NCBI GenBank assembly: GCA_903813345.2
Contig: CAIIXF020000002.1
Location: 15,448,467-15,508,466, forward strand
DNA: 60,000 nt
Origin: Owenia fusiformis
Lineage: Eukaryota; Annelida; Polychaeta; Sabellida; Oweniidae
Direction of reading: 5' to 3'
In this document: one piece after another, positions 39,601 to 50,879 of the stretch
How positions within the stretch are numbered: the first letter of the stretch is position 1
How the letters are laid out: each line of letters begins with the position of its first letter
The notes under the pieces: model-generated
Database searches by the model: none
What the model saw: only the letters and a program-made list of their open reading frames with translations
Told to the model about the DNA's origin: nothing
Translations under genes and position numbers: made by a program

Positions 39601-42600
39601 ACAGGGCGCCGTAAGATAATCGTACGATGACCGGACGGGACCCGGCCGGGTAGGTATCGATGAGTTTGCTTGAGAAAAAATCGCCAAGACATCGGCAACT
39701 TTTATCTCCGCGATAAAACTCTGCCGGCGCCCGTACGATGTCTAAGCATCGGCCGATGAGTGGCGATCATCGCCCGGCGCCCGTACGATGCCCGGGCTCG
39801 CCGGCCGATTTTGAACAAAATACTCATCGGCCGGGCGCCGTAGTGAAAATCGGAGCCTATGTGACCAAGGCATAAATGTTTTGTTTTGAATCAAGTGTTG
39901 GGCTGGGAATGGGTATAGATATACATACTATAATGGTTACATACAGTTCAGAATAGTTTGAAGTATGTAAAGTTGGGGACAAAAATAAATCTCAACCCTC
40001 AAAAGTTGTCACAATGAGCTAAATTCTAAGTTTCATGTCTCAAACTCTCCCAAGTGGTAGAAAAATAATTCCCATCCACTTTAAGTAGCACAATAAATGA
40101 ATCCAAAGCCTCATACCTGCAAATGATGGATAAATCCCTACCAAATCGGACTAATGTTTTCATGAATCGCCATGTTTGTGATCCAAGGACGATTGACTCC
40201 CAGAATGCAACATCAAGTAACCTTATTTATTCGTGACGTATTTCAAAACGGCGGAATGGCATTTTGAAAGCTGACACGTGTCATGTTGCATTCTGGGAGC
40301 CAACCCACATTGCGGCGTAATCTGGCTCCTAAATCACCTCAACATTTGAAGAGTCGGCATTAAGGTGACTGTTAACTTAATCGATTTCCAGAAAAAATTG
40401 AAAATTTCACAATCTTGAAATTTTCAAACTCTTCCTGAGAAGTCGTTTTTATTATTTCACATATGCTTGTGCACTGTAATTATTACAAAGACATCAAAGA
40501 ACAACAAAAAACTTTAGTTTGAGAAAAAAAGTGCCGTTTAAAGAATTTGAGAAGATTTTTTTCTAGGAGTAGCCTGTGAAAAACCGCTGATTCAAAATAT
40601 CTGAACATTTCAGAAAATATACTTCAAACATATATCAAAAACGAAGGAGCAACGGAAATTTGAAAAATTACCCGATAAAAAAATTGGGATCAAAATAAGG
40701 AAAAAAGTACACTTCTCAAATTGTTTTTTTCTATTTTTTTAAATTTGTATGAGAGATTTCAAAATTCTAAAGCTCCTTCAATTTTGGGCTATATTAAAGG
40801 GATGTTTCAGAGAAATTAGAAAAAAAAATGTTCAGGGACCTTTGTCGTGCTACTCTTTTTGTCAATTTTCTGTCACATTTTCAGAGGACTCAAATTCCCA
40901 TTCCAAAATGTTTACTGTTTCTATTTGCATTACCACAGTGAGCCTGGTTATATAAATGATAAGTGGAACTAAAAAATTGAGAGAAAATCCAACCAAAAGA
41001 CAGTTAATTTTGATGGTCAGATTATACTCAAATGCCATGTGCTTCCTGGTTTCGGCCATCTTGGATTTTTTGATTAAGTTATAAGTTACCTTAACATGTG
41101 AATTCCACATCAAATTTTTAAGTTCTTATTTGTCATTATGGACACAAATTCCACTAGATCTGGACTTACTATGACGGAGAAAATAGAGCACTGAATACAC
41201 TGAGGTAAGAATTTATTACATATGCGACAACATGTAATTTCCATAGGTTTTGTAATTCTTTATGCCCCCCACTGTAGAAGAGTTTTTGGAAGAAATCGAT
41301 TGAAATTTGTGACCAAATATATTGGTCACAGATTCAGATGTTCGAGGGAAGAGATTTATGTTTATTCCACATATTCATAATCATTGTCCACAATATTAGT
41401 GGTATTTTTGTATGTTAATGAGTGTTTGGAACAAGTATCAGATCTAATTCATCTTGAAATATGGTATTATCAAAAATATAAAGATTTTCAAAACTTGCGC
41501 CTATTTCTTATCTTTTTAGGATTTCATATTATCAGATTAAAGAATGATAATTCTAAGAAGTCACCTTTATAAAATTAAGCAATAAAAAATATTCTAAATA
41601 ATATGAATATCAAATATTATTTTGATACTTATTCATACATGATATAATACACTTTGCATGCATGTGTTCAAATATAATCCAATTAAGTTCAAAATGGAAA
41701 AGAAATTAACAGATTAAAGATTTCTTATTAATTTTATCTGAATGCACTAAGCTAAATTAATTGTTTGATTCATTTGTTGAAAAGTTACTGTTGTAATTAT
41801 ATTCATTTTTTATATATATGTATTACAAAAAAAGTTGAGAACAAGCCCTTCAAAGCACTTCAAAGGTAATCCAAGTTAAAACAAAATGCTTTGCTTAATC
41901 CATTGAGAAAAAATGTCTCCTAAATTCAGAAAAAATATTGAGGCACATTATAACATTAAACATTTTGACACAGACTCAATTTGTTTTCTTATATGCACCC
42001 ATAATACAGAAAATAAACGTGGGTACGAGTTGTCTTGGGTACCAGTTGTCTTGGGTACCAGTTGACTTGGGTACGAGTTGTCTTGGGTACAAGTTGTCTT
42101 GGGTACGAGTTGTCTTGGGTACGAGTTGACTAGGAAGCGTTTATAAAGTATAACCTGCCAAGACACCATTGAAAAATTCTGGCAGAATTTAGATCTGGTA
42201 CTTTGAAGTTAGCCATAGAGACGGGTCGCTTCAATAACATTCCAATACACAACAGAAAATGTCTTTTATGTGATAGTGACCAAGTAGAAGATGAAAAACA
42301 TTTTCTGTTAGACTGTACACATTATATAGATATTAGAAATGACCTATTTTCATATTTAAGAGATTCATTCGATAATTTTAGTGTTGATAATATTACAATC
42401 CACTCTATAATGACATGTAAATCTAGTCAAAGGAAAATTGCTTCCTCTATATATAAAATGTTTCAAAAGAGGGCATTTAATCTGGAACGTTTGCAATAAC
42501 ATTGTAATATTGATGCTATTTATGTAATCATATTTAACCCCCCTATCACACCAAACTAGTTCTTACCCGTTCTTGCCAGTCCTACGAAAACGTCGTAAAA

Positions 42601-45600
42601 CGGGCTCAATCTGGCTGTGGTCGGGAAATATGTCTGAAATAATTAGCTTCTTCGTTCTTAAACAGTCTTCAATACGTCCATCTCGTTCGCAGTTCGTTCA
42701 GGTCGCACCACGTTGGCGTGCAACGTCGTAGAACGCGTCCCTTAGTTTAGAAGGACAACATGACCTGATTACAGAACGGTATGGTCGCCATCGAACTTTG
42801 AATCGATTCAAAATTCTAAAATCACACCGTCTGAGAACGTTCATAAAGTTCGTAAATAGACCTTAGAAAGTTGCAGCTACGTTCATTCCGTTCGCACACA
42901 GTTTAAAACCAGTTTTGAAGAACGCAGTGGCAACTTGTTTGGTGTGATAGCTATATTTTTGCTAACTCGTTCATAAGCAGTGTTAAATACGTTCTTAATC
43001 AGTTTAAACCCGTTTGCAATTAGTTCTACGTCGTTCTCAACACGTCCTCAGACAGTTCGACTCGTTGTTAAAACGTCCCTAGTAGGATTGAAGTACGACG
43101 GTTCCGTTCGTAGTACGTCCAGCTCGTCGTTAGTACGTTGTCACTCGTTCTAATTGTAGAACGTGACGACCACGAGAAGATTTTGAGCATTGTCTAAGTT
43201 CTAGAGGACCTACCCGTTCGAGTACGTTCGATGAAGTTTGTAAATAGATCCCAAACGGTTCTTAGTAGGTCCAGTCCGTTCGTACACAGTTGAAGCCCGT
43301 TTTCGAGAACGTAGTGAGAACTAGTTTGGTGTGATAGTAGGGTAAGTGTCTCACAAGCCGGCATCGGCTAGAGGTTTTTTATTAATGTATTTTAGTATTG
43401 TATTTTATTGTATATGTATGAACCTGTGACACTATAATAAACTATATAAACTAAAACTATATCCTTACATTAAACCTGTTTCGTCCCAATCCAATCTGTA
43501 TATGTGGAAATCTTGGCCATATGTACACCCAGGGCAGTGCCTACAAAACAACGACCGTTATAAAACATTTTAAAACCCGTTGACATTTTTGAAAATTCTT
43601 GTAACGACCAATTGATCAAATTAGACGATGACATCCCATGTAAGTATGCAATATATCGTTAAGACCTATCTTATAGTACATGTAATTACAGCTACCTTTT
43701 TCCTTGCGTCATTGTCCATCTATTCTGCGCCGGTTCTGGTCCCCAGTGAAGCGTTGCACCGAACTCCTGAACACCAATGGAACCATAGTTCTCATTCCCT
43801 GAATGCATAAGCAATCACAAACCAAACATGAATTTGGACATTAGAACGTTATTACAGAATTAAGAGTATCTACAACAATCGATATTGTGAGGCCCGTGGA
43901 GTTTACTTACCTCGACTTTCACAAACGTCTATCTCTCCGGAACGAGGCCATCCTCCGTACACCGCGTCCCTAGGTAGGAGCCAGAGAGCTACAATAATGT
44001 TGTCAATTAGGTCAATAACAGTCAATTAGGTAATACAATTTGACACCCCTATCTTTGTAATATTTTCAAGAAATTCATATCCTCAAGATCATGTATTGCC
44101 CACTGCTACAAATTATTTCCTTTTTCCTCGTATTTATGTATTAAAACGTGATATCTCAGTAGAGTCAAATGATAACAGCATTCCTTCTTCAACCATAGAG
44201 ATTCATATTCATTCATATTCAGAGATTCATTCAAGTAACGTTAGATGGATGGGGGAATGTTATGTGCCATTAGGTCTACCTGGCCAGATCCAATCCCCTG
44301 TAGGCATCTTTGCTCTGAATTCCATCCTTCCATAACGAAACGCTTGTCTCGATTTAAGCTTTCCAGACATGATAGAGTTAATCATCCCGTTTCTTCCCTC
44401 TCGTCGGCATCCGTAATCTCGCTCGTCTGTACACCGACCATACATTTCTTCCAGATTAAAAGATAGGGGAGGAAACCCATTAAACATTACAAAAAACAAA
44501 AAACAGGAACAATTGGAACAGGGCACCTGCCGTGAACGAAATAGACACAGCCAATAATGTTAAGTAATACACATGTAATTTACCTCTAAGGTCCAGGATT
44601 CCATTATACAGAAAATCTTCTCCAAATCTGTCGGCTGTAAGGGTAGGTTTAATTACCAGATTCCCATTCCTTACGAATGTGTTCTGCTGCTCCGGTGTGT
44701 AAACTTGGAACTCCCAATTCTGTTCAAAATACCAGATAACATTTTTTCGATTAAACATGGACAGGTATGCCAAAATTGACAATAGAAAAGCGTGGCATTG
44801 ACATGACACAATGTCACCAGCCAGAGACATATATTATATGTCTCTGCACCAGCTTATAGGTTTTTGCAAATGGTTACAGAATGTTAAAAGGTCACTTCAT
44901 TTTTGTCGCCTTCGTAACATTTCAAGTCAATGTGACAATGTATTCTTAAGTAACAGTAAAAATGTGAGAAGTATTTTAAAACAAATAATCTATTTCCATG
45001 GCAACATCTATTCAGTACCATGCATAGTAAATGAAACTACCAAAATATGTTAAACATATGTCGTAACATGTCCATATGTATAGAAAATAAAAATTTCAAC
45101 ACTTTTGAACACTACTTTTTAGATTATTGAATGCTTACCAAAATCTTAAGTCCACTTATTTGTTACCACGTACACGGTAACACATATTAGCAGAAATGTG
45201 TTGGAATTTATAACTTGTTCATATACGTTCACAGTAAAATTGGAAATATAGTAGGGTCACGATGGTAGGAAATTAGAGAACGTGCATACGTGGCAAAATC
45301 ACGGGGTAAATGACAGCTATGAGGAAAATAGGGCTTTCGTTTTTTTGACCACGCTGTACATTAATGATATATGAGTAGCCTGCATAATTATATTGGTACA
45401 TTTTACTTTTTCGCAACTGAGAGTGGATGCATGATATACAAATCATAACCAGAACATGTAGACCACTCACCCCACCACCACTGGCGGTGACCTCATAGTC
45501 CTATTTATTAGTTGTATCATATACAAATCATAACCAGAACATCTAGACCACTCACCCCACCACCACTGGCGGTGACCTCATAGTCCCATTTATTAGTTGT

Positions 45601-48600
45601 ATCAAGCGTGTCAAAATTATCCTCAAAAACAAGATTCCATTCCGACCCACCCCTTCCTGGAGCAGTCCATGATTGATCAGTTAGATGTTGGCCGACTCCA
45701 TTGATAACAACATAGATCCAGTAGTTTACCACATCGCCGGCGTTCACTATGATGTTCCTGTTTTCATGTACCCAAGCGTTATCTATAGTATCAAATATAT
45801 TCTAGGATATAATTAAACTCAACTTGAGTTATACACCTGTACACTTGCTTGAAGACAAAGGAGATGGCAAGATGTCAAACCGTCTACTTCAAGCTAAGCT
45901 CACACCAACGGCTCTCTGATGGCGCTTTAAAGCCGTGCAAAGCCGCTTTAAAGCGCCATTGAAGCGCCGATGGTGTGAACTTAGCTTAAAATATGTGGTG
46001 ATTATTTCATCGTAATTGTCATTTGAAACACACTAGTGCCACCTGTTGTTCTGAAGACATATAAATGGAAAGTTAGTATCAAAATTATTATAATATCTTA
46101 GTCTATATCTTCCAGTATCCGTTCCATTGATATTTAGGTGAGTGTATAGGCTACGTAACTAGATTTTCAATTTTTTAGAAAGACTAACAATTTCAAAGAA
46201 GTTTTTACAGTTTCCAAAGAACGGTCCCCAAACCTGTTTTCTCGTTGATGTCATAATTGTGTTCCCCTGCGTCTGAACCTACCAATGGTCGATTAATACT
46301 GTAGTGAACAGCAGCTAAAGTGGCACCCGGGTAGTCTAAAGAAAATAGAGAACGATACTACAGCTACGTTCACACCAACAGCGTTTTGATGGCGCTTTAA
46401 TGCGGCGTGCGAAGCGGCTTTGCACGTCGCTTTAAAGCGCCATCAAAGCGCCATTGGTGTGAACGTAGCTTTACCAAACAAAAGTCGTACACCGGCGCTC
46501 ATATAGCGATATGATTAAATCTAAGCTTTAAAGCGCCATCAAAGCGCCGTTGGTGTGAACTTAAAGGATTTACTCAATGCACTGTGGATGATTTAATTCA
46601 GTCATGCGTTGTTTCCCAACCTGTGCATGAGTACGGCAGCACTCTGGTCTGGGAGTCGATCCTTCTTGAACTTATAAAACCTACATTCGTTTTCAAAACG
46701 TACGATCTCGTCCTAGAAAATTTCAAAGCGGGGCATGGTCCTGGTGAAATGTTTACAAATCATGTTATCAAGCGCTTCACAACTTATACAGTATATCAAT
46801 ATTATGTTTTGAAAGGAATAAAGACCGTTGAAAGTTGTAACTACGTCGAATAAGTTCGAAAGATCGAAAGCAAAATCGAAATACGGCAATTCTGTTCTTG
46901 GCGTGTCCATCTTGTTTTAGGTACGTTGTAATTATTGCAAAATGGGATGGCCGCCCGGTATGACTGCCCACCCGAAGTGTTGGAGCACCTTTCCGTCATA
47001 GCCCGTCCATTAAGTTCGTGAAAAGATATTCCAAATCCCTCCGATCCGTTTTAGCCCATTCGTCGACACACTTCAAGAAATACATGTAGTTAGGTGTGAC
47101 TGGGGGATTGAAGATAAGTTCATAAGTTTATCAAGGGGGTGGAGGGCTCATGATATACATTAAATCTGACCTTACCTACATTCCCATGCCGGATTTGAAT
47201 ACTGATAACAGTCTTTGGGTTAATATCAAAATACTTCAATACTATTTGGTGTACATTATCGCTCTCCTAGTATGAATGTAAATGAGGAAAATGCTTATTT
47301 TGACCATCTAAGGGAAAATCTCTCCAAAGCATCCAAGATAAAATGTGACCACCTAATTATAAACGATGATTTCAATTCCAAACATCAAAAATGGTGGCCT
47401 GAAGGTACTACTGACTCAAGACGCAATAAACTTGACTCTATTTTATCCAACTAAATCTCATCCAACTAGTAAAAGAGCCTACCAGAATAACAAGAAACTC
47501 AAGAACCTACATTGACCTTTCTATTACAAACAAGCCTTTTCTCGTTAGGGAATTGGTTGTTTCTGACCCTATTGGTAATACTGACCACTCTACTATTTTG
47601 ACCACTCTTCCATCAAACTCAGTAAGAGACACAAATTAAAGAAAACCATTTTAAAATATGACCAGGCTGATATTGAGGGTATAAACTCCAACATTTGTAA
47701 TTTTGACTTGACTGAACTATTTAATCAGAGTAATAGAGATATTATTGTTACAACTGAAAGCTTTTCATGTCATATTTTTGACATATTTTCAAAATACATT
47801 CCTCAAAAAACATTAATTTCAAATGCAAATGATCAACTTTGGATGAACTCAAAAATTAAACGCGAAATCAATAAGAAAGAACGACTTTATCGGAAAATCA
47901 AATCAAAAAATGACAGTTGACAACTACACTGCTCAAGTTGAAAAGGTCAAATCATTAATAAAAGAGGCAAAATTAAATTACCAGGAAAACATTGTAAAAC
48001 AGATTAATGAATCAACCTGTAAAGGAAAACAATACTGGAACATAGTCAATTCTTTTCTATCTAGAACTTTTCATGCTTTACTTCCTAGTTTGAAGTGCAA
48101 TTTTTCAGATCACATAGCTACAACTGAGGGTGAAAAAGCTGAGTGTTTCCTTAACTTTTTTTCCTCAAAATATCATAATTTTAACCAAGTGGATAACGAT
48201 GCAATTCCACATTTTCCAAACAGAACTGGAACATCAATTGACCATTTATCTACCAATCCAGATGAAATTCTTCAAATAATCCAGTCCTTTGATCGTGATA
48301 AAGCTTGTGGTCTTGACAAAATTAATAACAGAATGACAAAAATAGCATGTGGCCAATTTTCCAGTTGCTGGAAACTTGGAAACATTTCTGCAATTTATAA
48401 GAAGTCTGATAGATCACAAGTTGAGAATTATAGCACATTTTCCAAAATTTTGGAAAAAGTTGTGCAAAATCGTATTTTAACGCATCTACTTGAAAATAAC
48501 CTTCTTTATCAATTTCAATCTGGATTTTTTTCCAGGACACAACACTGAGCTACAACTTTTAGCAATAACTGACTTTATCTTTAACGAAATGGAAAAGGGG

Positions 48601-50240
48601 AACTGTGTTAATTCTGTTTATTTAGACGTGGCGTCTGCTTTTGATACTGTACCACATAACTTACTCATTCGCAAGATGAAATCATATGGAATTCAAGGTA
48701 AATTAGTCGACCTCTGCACTTCTTACTTAGAAAATAGAAAAGTCTGTGTCACTGTAGATGATCACACATCAAACTTTTCTCCTGACCACTTCATAAACTC
48801 CGGTGTGCCTCAGGGGTCCATAATCGGACCCCTGATGTTTCTGATATACATAAATGACCTCCCTGGCACTCTGACCTCGAAAGCTTTTATCTATGCAGAT
48901 GACACCTCCTTATACTCTTTCTTTCACCCTTCTGGCAATCAAACTGGCCAACTCCAAAATTACCTAAATCTTTTATATGTATGGTCTAAAACCTGGCAAT
49001 CGAAATTTAAAGCATCTAAAAGTGCTCATTTAGTTTTTCGCTCAAACCGACAAAAAAATATTCAAATGTCTCCGCTTTACTTTGATGGTGAAATGATCCC
49101 TCAAAGGCAATCACACAAGCACTTGGGTTTCATCTTAGATGAGAATTTGACTTTTAATGACTATATAAACTACCTGTCTAATAAAGTTCAAAAACTGTTA
49201 AAACCTTTGAAGCTCATATCAAACAAAATACAGTCGTACCATTTTGAAATAATGTATAATTCATATTTGGCGTCTCATTTTGACTATTGTAGCTCCATTT
49301 ACGGGTCGTCATCCTTGGCGGCTTTATCAAAGCTTGAGAAAATCCACTATCAAGCTGCTGTTATATGTGCTGGGGTACTGCATGGCTCTAACACTTCAAA
49401 CACTTTAAAATGTTTACAATGGAAATCGCTGACTGATAAAAGACACGAAAAAATCTAAGACTGATGTTCAAAATTGTAAGAAAGGATGTGCCTTATTATG
49501 TCTATAGTCTTTTTGACCAACATCGCAACCATGCAACTAGAAAAACGAAAAACTGCTAAATAGGCTTCGAGTTGATTTTGCCCTTAAAGACCATTTCTTT
49601 ACTCATAATTGTACTGGATCAATTGACAACAAATGCCTCTGTGGCTCTACTGAAGACACAAAGCATTTCATTCTAACCTGCCCTCGCCATACCCATGAAC
49701 GTAATAAAATGATGACTGCACTTCGTGAACAAAAATTGTTTGATACTCAACTTATTTCTAGTAAGACTGAACAGGTCAAATATTTAATTATGAAAAGGAA
49801 CTCACTATTGATTCTCATAAAATCCTGATAGATATAGTGATGCAATTTGTACAGGCCTATAATAAGTTTCCATCAAATTAGTGTAATTCTCATTTGTATC
49901 TTGTGACAACCCCCCCCCCTCCCTCCCAACCTCTCACATTACCAATAACCATCTATGATTACTGAAATTCATACTCTATTGTAATTTAAACTACCTAGAA
50001 TGCCTATGGCGATTGGTAGTAGATATTTTGTGTATTTTTTTATTATGAAATAAATAAATAATATGTTAAAAAAAGATAAGTTCTACACTTTCAGTATCGT
50101 TCAGTTATTTTACCTTGTATTACAAAGCGTATTCCCTGTGGTTGAAGCAGGGAAATAGTCGGCGGTTGTAGCTGTGCTTTGATGGATGCCAAACTTCCAA
50201 ACACATAAAATATCGCAGTAAATAGCCATAAAATCATCAT
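33700..50240 (-). CDS. Secreted CBM39 + GH16 beta-1,3-glucan-binding protein/glucanase (LGBP/BGRP/GNBP family), complete, 10 exons
   Basis: Exons, 5' to 3' on minus: 50240-50114, 46335-46234, 45782-45556, 44719-44584, 44447-44280, 43988-43911, 43798-43696, 43540-43469, 34339-34213, 33909-33700. All are GT-AG with matching phase: 1350 nt, 449 residues. Residues 1 to about 22 are a signal peptide (MMILWLFTAIFYVFGSLA). About 25-120 is CBM39 (IRFVIQDYPGATLAAVHYSI, VNYWIYVVINGVGQ). About 125-449 is GH16. The catalytic motif is SGEIDVCESRG with E272, D274 and E277, so hydrolysis is possible, unlike insect GNBPs that lost these residues. GH16 landmarks include RFGEDFL, MPTGDWIWPALWLLP, YGGWPRSG, YGQDFHIYRLDWDETG, FYLILNVAVGGTNGYFPDN and EVDYVRVW. 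The protein is expected to bind or cleave beta-1,3-glucan outside the cell, in immunity or laminarin digestion. The 3.8 kb first intron and 9.1 kb eighth intron are filled with mobile DNA. Confidence 0.94.
34480..38242 (+). mobile_element. 5'-truncated LINE retrotransposon with long intact ORF, antisense in a GH16 intron
   Basis: An 890-codon uninterrupted frame (34519-37191) covers the post-endonuclease linker, the reverse transcriptase (YIDATKAF motif A, GCREGCLLSP, YADD at 35995-36006) and a C-terminal zinc knuckle (CLLCDMNCIEDEKHFLLEC). The apurinic endonuclease domain expected upstream is missing, so the copy is 5'-truncated and probably unable to move by itself. The 3' UTR holds AT-rich tandem units (37370-37930) built on CATTTAGTGCAATAT and ends in an A-tract at 38234-38242. 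The intact frame suggests recent insertion. It lies within the eighth intron of the minus-strand GH16 gene. Confidence 0.9.
37370..37935. repeat. AT-rich tandem repeat in LINE 3' UTR
   Basis: Degenerate direct repeats, each containing CATTTAGTGCAATATATGTA, TTTATTGTAATATTTG and CATATGCA.T. The period alternates between roughly 50 and 130 bp. Non-coding. Confidence 0.7.
38243..38384 (+). pseudogene. Second LINE fragment, left piece (split by foldback element)
   Basis: Encodes a stretch including NLINGNKLRTYKEFKFGVCT, matching the region NGNKLRQYRLYKYGVC of the LINE at 34519-37191 but clearly diverged. It starts directly after that LINE's A-tract. It continues at 42140 after the inserted element, sharing the duplicated TTTATAAAG. 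Confidence 0.85.
38457..39874. mobile_element. GC-rich TIR element nested in FB-2
   Basis: The ends TATTGCCTGGGTCACATAGG and CCTATGTGACCAAGGCATA are inverted repeats. Both termini are GC-rich, with repeated GGCGCC, CATCGG and CGTACGATG words in inverted relation. The middle is AT-rich. About 1.4 kb, non-coding. The base composition of the termini stands out sharply from the surroundings. Confidence 0.75.
40199..40313. repeat. Hairpin inside FB-2
   Basis: CTCCCAGAATGCAACATCAAG and CATGTTGCATTCTGGGAGCC form an inverted pair separated by about 75 bp. Likely a small hairpin element. Confidence 0.6.
42140..43455 (+). pseudogene. Second LINE fragment, right piece
   Basis: Continues the fragment from 38384: YNLPRHH, one stop codon, then FRSGTLKLAIETGRFNNIPI and the zinc knuckle CLLCDSDQVEDEKHFLLDC, ending at 42499. 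The 3' UTR resumes after a small TIR element with a segment (CTCACAAGCCGGCATCGGC) like that of the first LINE (CTCATAAGTCGGCACCGGC). The premature stop and truncation make it inactive. Confidence 0.85.
42543..43337. mobile_element. TIR element(s) with CTATCACACCAAACTAGTTC ends
   Basis: The left end CTATCACACCAAACTAGTTC is matched by its inverted copy GAACTAGTTTGGTGTGATAG at 43337. A third, inverted, end (TTGTTTGGTGTGATAG) lies at 42950, so this may be two elements side by side or one with an internal end. The interior is rich in ACGTTC/GTTCGT words. It interrupts the 3' UTR of the LINE fragment. Confidence 0.75.
45434..45603. repeat. 85 bp tandem duplication of a GH16 exon 3' end and splice donor
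   Basis: 45434-45518 and 45519-45603 are 85 bp direct repeats with two differences. The second carries the real end of exon 3 (codons for DTTNKWDYEVTASGGG and donor GTGAGT at 45555). The downstream copy repeats this, but its TGG codon has become TAG. Using the copied donor would add 85 nt, shifting the frame. Confidence 0.92.
45891..45987. repeat. Hairpin MITE, copy 1
   Basis: AAGCTAAGCTCACACCAACG pairs with the complement ending CGATGGTGTGAACTTAGCTT. The interior is built of GGCGCTTTAAAG words. It lies in the GH16 intron between exons 2 and 3. Confidence 0.8.
46362..46470. repeat. Hairpin MITE, copy 2
   Basis: AGCTACGTTCACACCAACAG pairs with TTGGTGTGAACGTAGCT. Same family as 45891-45987, with GGCGCTTTAA/TTAAAGCGCC inner pairing. 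It sits 27 bp upstream (gene sense) of GH16 exon 2, close to the acceptor region. Confidence 0.8.
46526..46563. repeat. Half copy of the same hairpin MITE
   Basis: Only the right arm is present: TAAAGCGCCATCAAAGCGCC followed by TTGGTGTGAACTTA. A truncated member. Confidence 0.65.
47200..50070 (+). mobile_element. Degenerate LINE (different family), antisense in GH16 intron 1
   Basis: Endonuclease-domain remnant at 47272-47640 (IINDDFNSKHQKWW; after a frameshift, the coding trace continues through TDHSTI). The reverse transcriptase spans 47910-49458, with SVYLDVASAFDTVPHN, SGVPQGSIIGPLMFLIYIND and YADD (48892-48903). A C-terminal knuckle trace (CLCGSTEDTKHFILTC) follows in a broken frame. Frame breaks occur near 47453, in the T-run around 48525 and after 49458. 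The 3' end is an AATAAATAAATAA tract near 50050. The GVPQGS-type motif puts it in a different clade from the LINE at 34480. Inactive. Confidence 0.88.
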
Positions 50241-50306
50241 GTGGGCTCGTTATATGAAATCCACAACAGACCTACCTCCGATTCTGAACAACGCCTTTTA
50301 ATTGCG

Positions 50307-50314
50307 TTTTATAA
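50307..50314 (-). promoter_or_regulatory. Candidate TATA box of the GH16 gene
   Basis: TTATAAAA on the minus strand, about 67 bp upstream of the GH16 ATG (50240-50238). Spacing would place transcription start about 35-45 bp before the ATG. No initiator motif was verified. Confidence 0.4.
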
Positions 50315-50647
50315 TAACTGCAACACACATGGTATATTCTCAGGGTGTGATTTATTATCAAAAGATTTTAAAACTTAGTAACCCTATATTAGCCAAACCA
50401 AACGTGCGATTTTACCAACCACCACTTCAGACACAACAATAATATACGTAGTTACACTTCGCACTAAACTGGGGACAATTAGCGTTTAGCTAAACTAATT
50501 GCTCGTCCTCTTCACCTTCAAAAGGCGCAATCCCGGAATAATACTAGAGTGTACAGAGTTTTGAGGTCGTTCTGTAAACATCTCTGCCTGTTTAAGTCTT
50601 TACCAAGTCAATGTTTTCTTTTATTATCGCTGTCCTTTTCATCCGCT

Positions 50648-50836
50648 TCATGGCTCATATTCGATGGTTGAGATGCCTTTCTTGAACTTGTTGAACCAAC
50701 TTCTTATCATGGGATAGGAACAACAAGTGTCTTCATATGTTGCTCTACATGTTCTTACAGTGTCCTTTAAGCCCTTTCCTTGTTTTACACAGATTTTAAT
50801 GCAAAGTCTCTGCTCTTTGATAAGTCCATTCACCAT
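50648..50836 (-). pseudogene. Mariner-type transposase N-terminal (HTH) fragment
   Basis: A 62-codon frame with QRLCIKICVKQGKGLKDTVR, TCCSYPMIRSWFNKFKKG and a terminal I-E-Y-E-P matches the start of mariner transposases (helix-turn-helix ending near a FKxGR...E-D-P region). No DDD/DDE catalytic part follows, so it is a remnant. It lies just upstream of the GH16 start on the same strand. Confidence 0.7.
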
Positions 50837-50879
50837 TTTGCTCCACTGTTTGGAAACACCTACTCCACCCGAATTTTAG

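Larger units (their letters stand above)
38385..42139. mobile_element. Foldback-type element with minisatellite ends (FB-2), 9 bp target duplication
   Basis: It is bounded by an exact 9 bp duplication TTTATAAAG (38376-38384 and 42140-42148) in the middle of a LINE reading frame; removing 38385-42148 restores the LINE alignment. The left end is a run of CAACTCGTACCCAAG-type units (38392-38457). The right end is the inverted run CTTGGGTACGAGTTG (42018-42132). The extreme ends are GTAACTGGTCAACTC and GAGTTGACTAGGAAGCG. 3755 bp. This is the FB/TU foldback layout. The interior holds another nested element and no recognised transposase. Confidence 0.88.

Noticed and set aside
47272-47454. Stand-alone small gene
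   Set aside because: It is the endonuclease remnant of the degenerate LINE that continues downstream.
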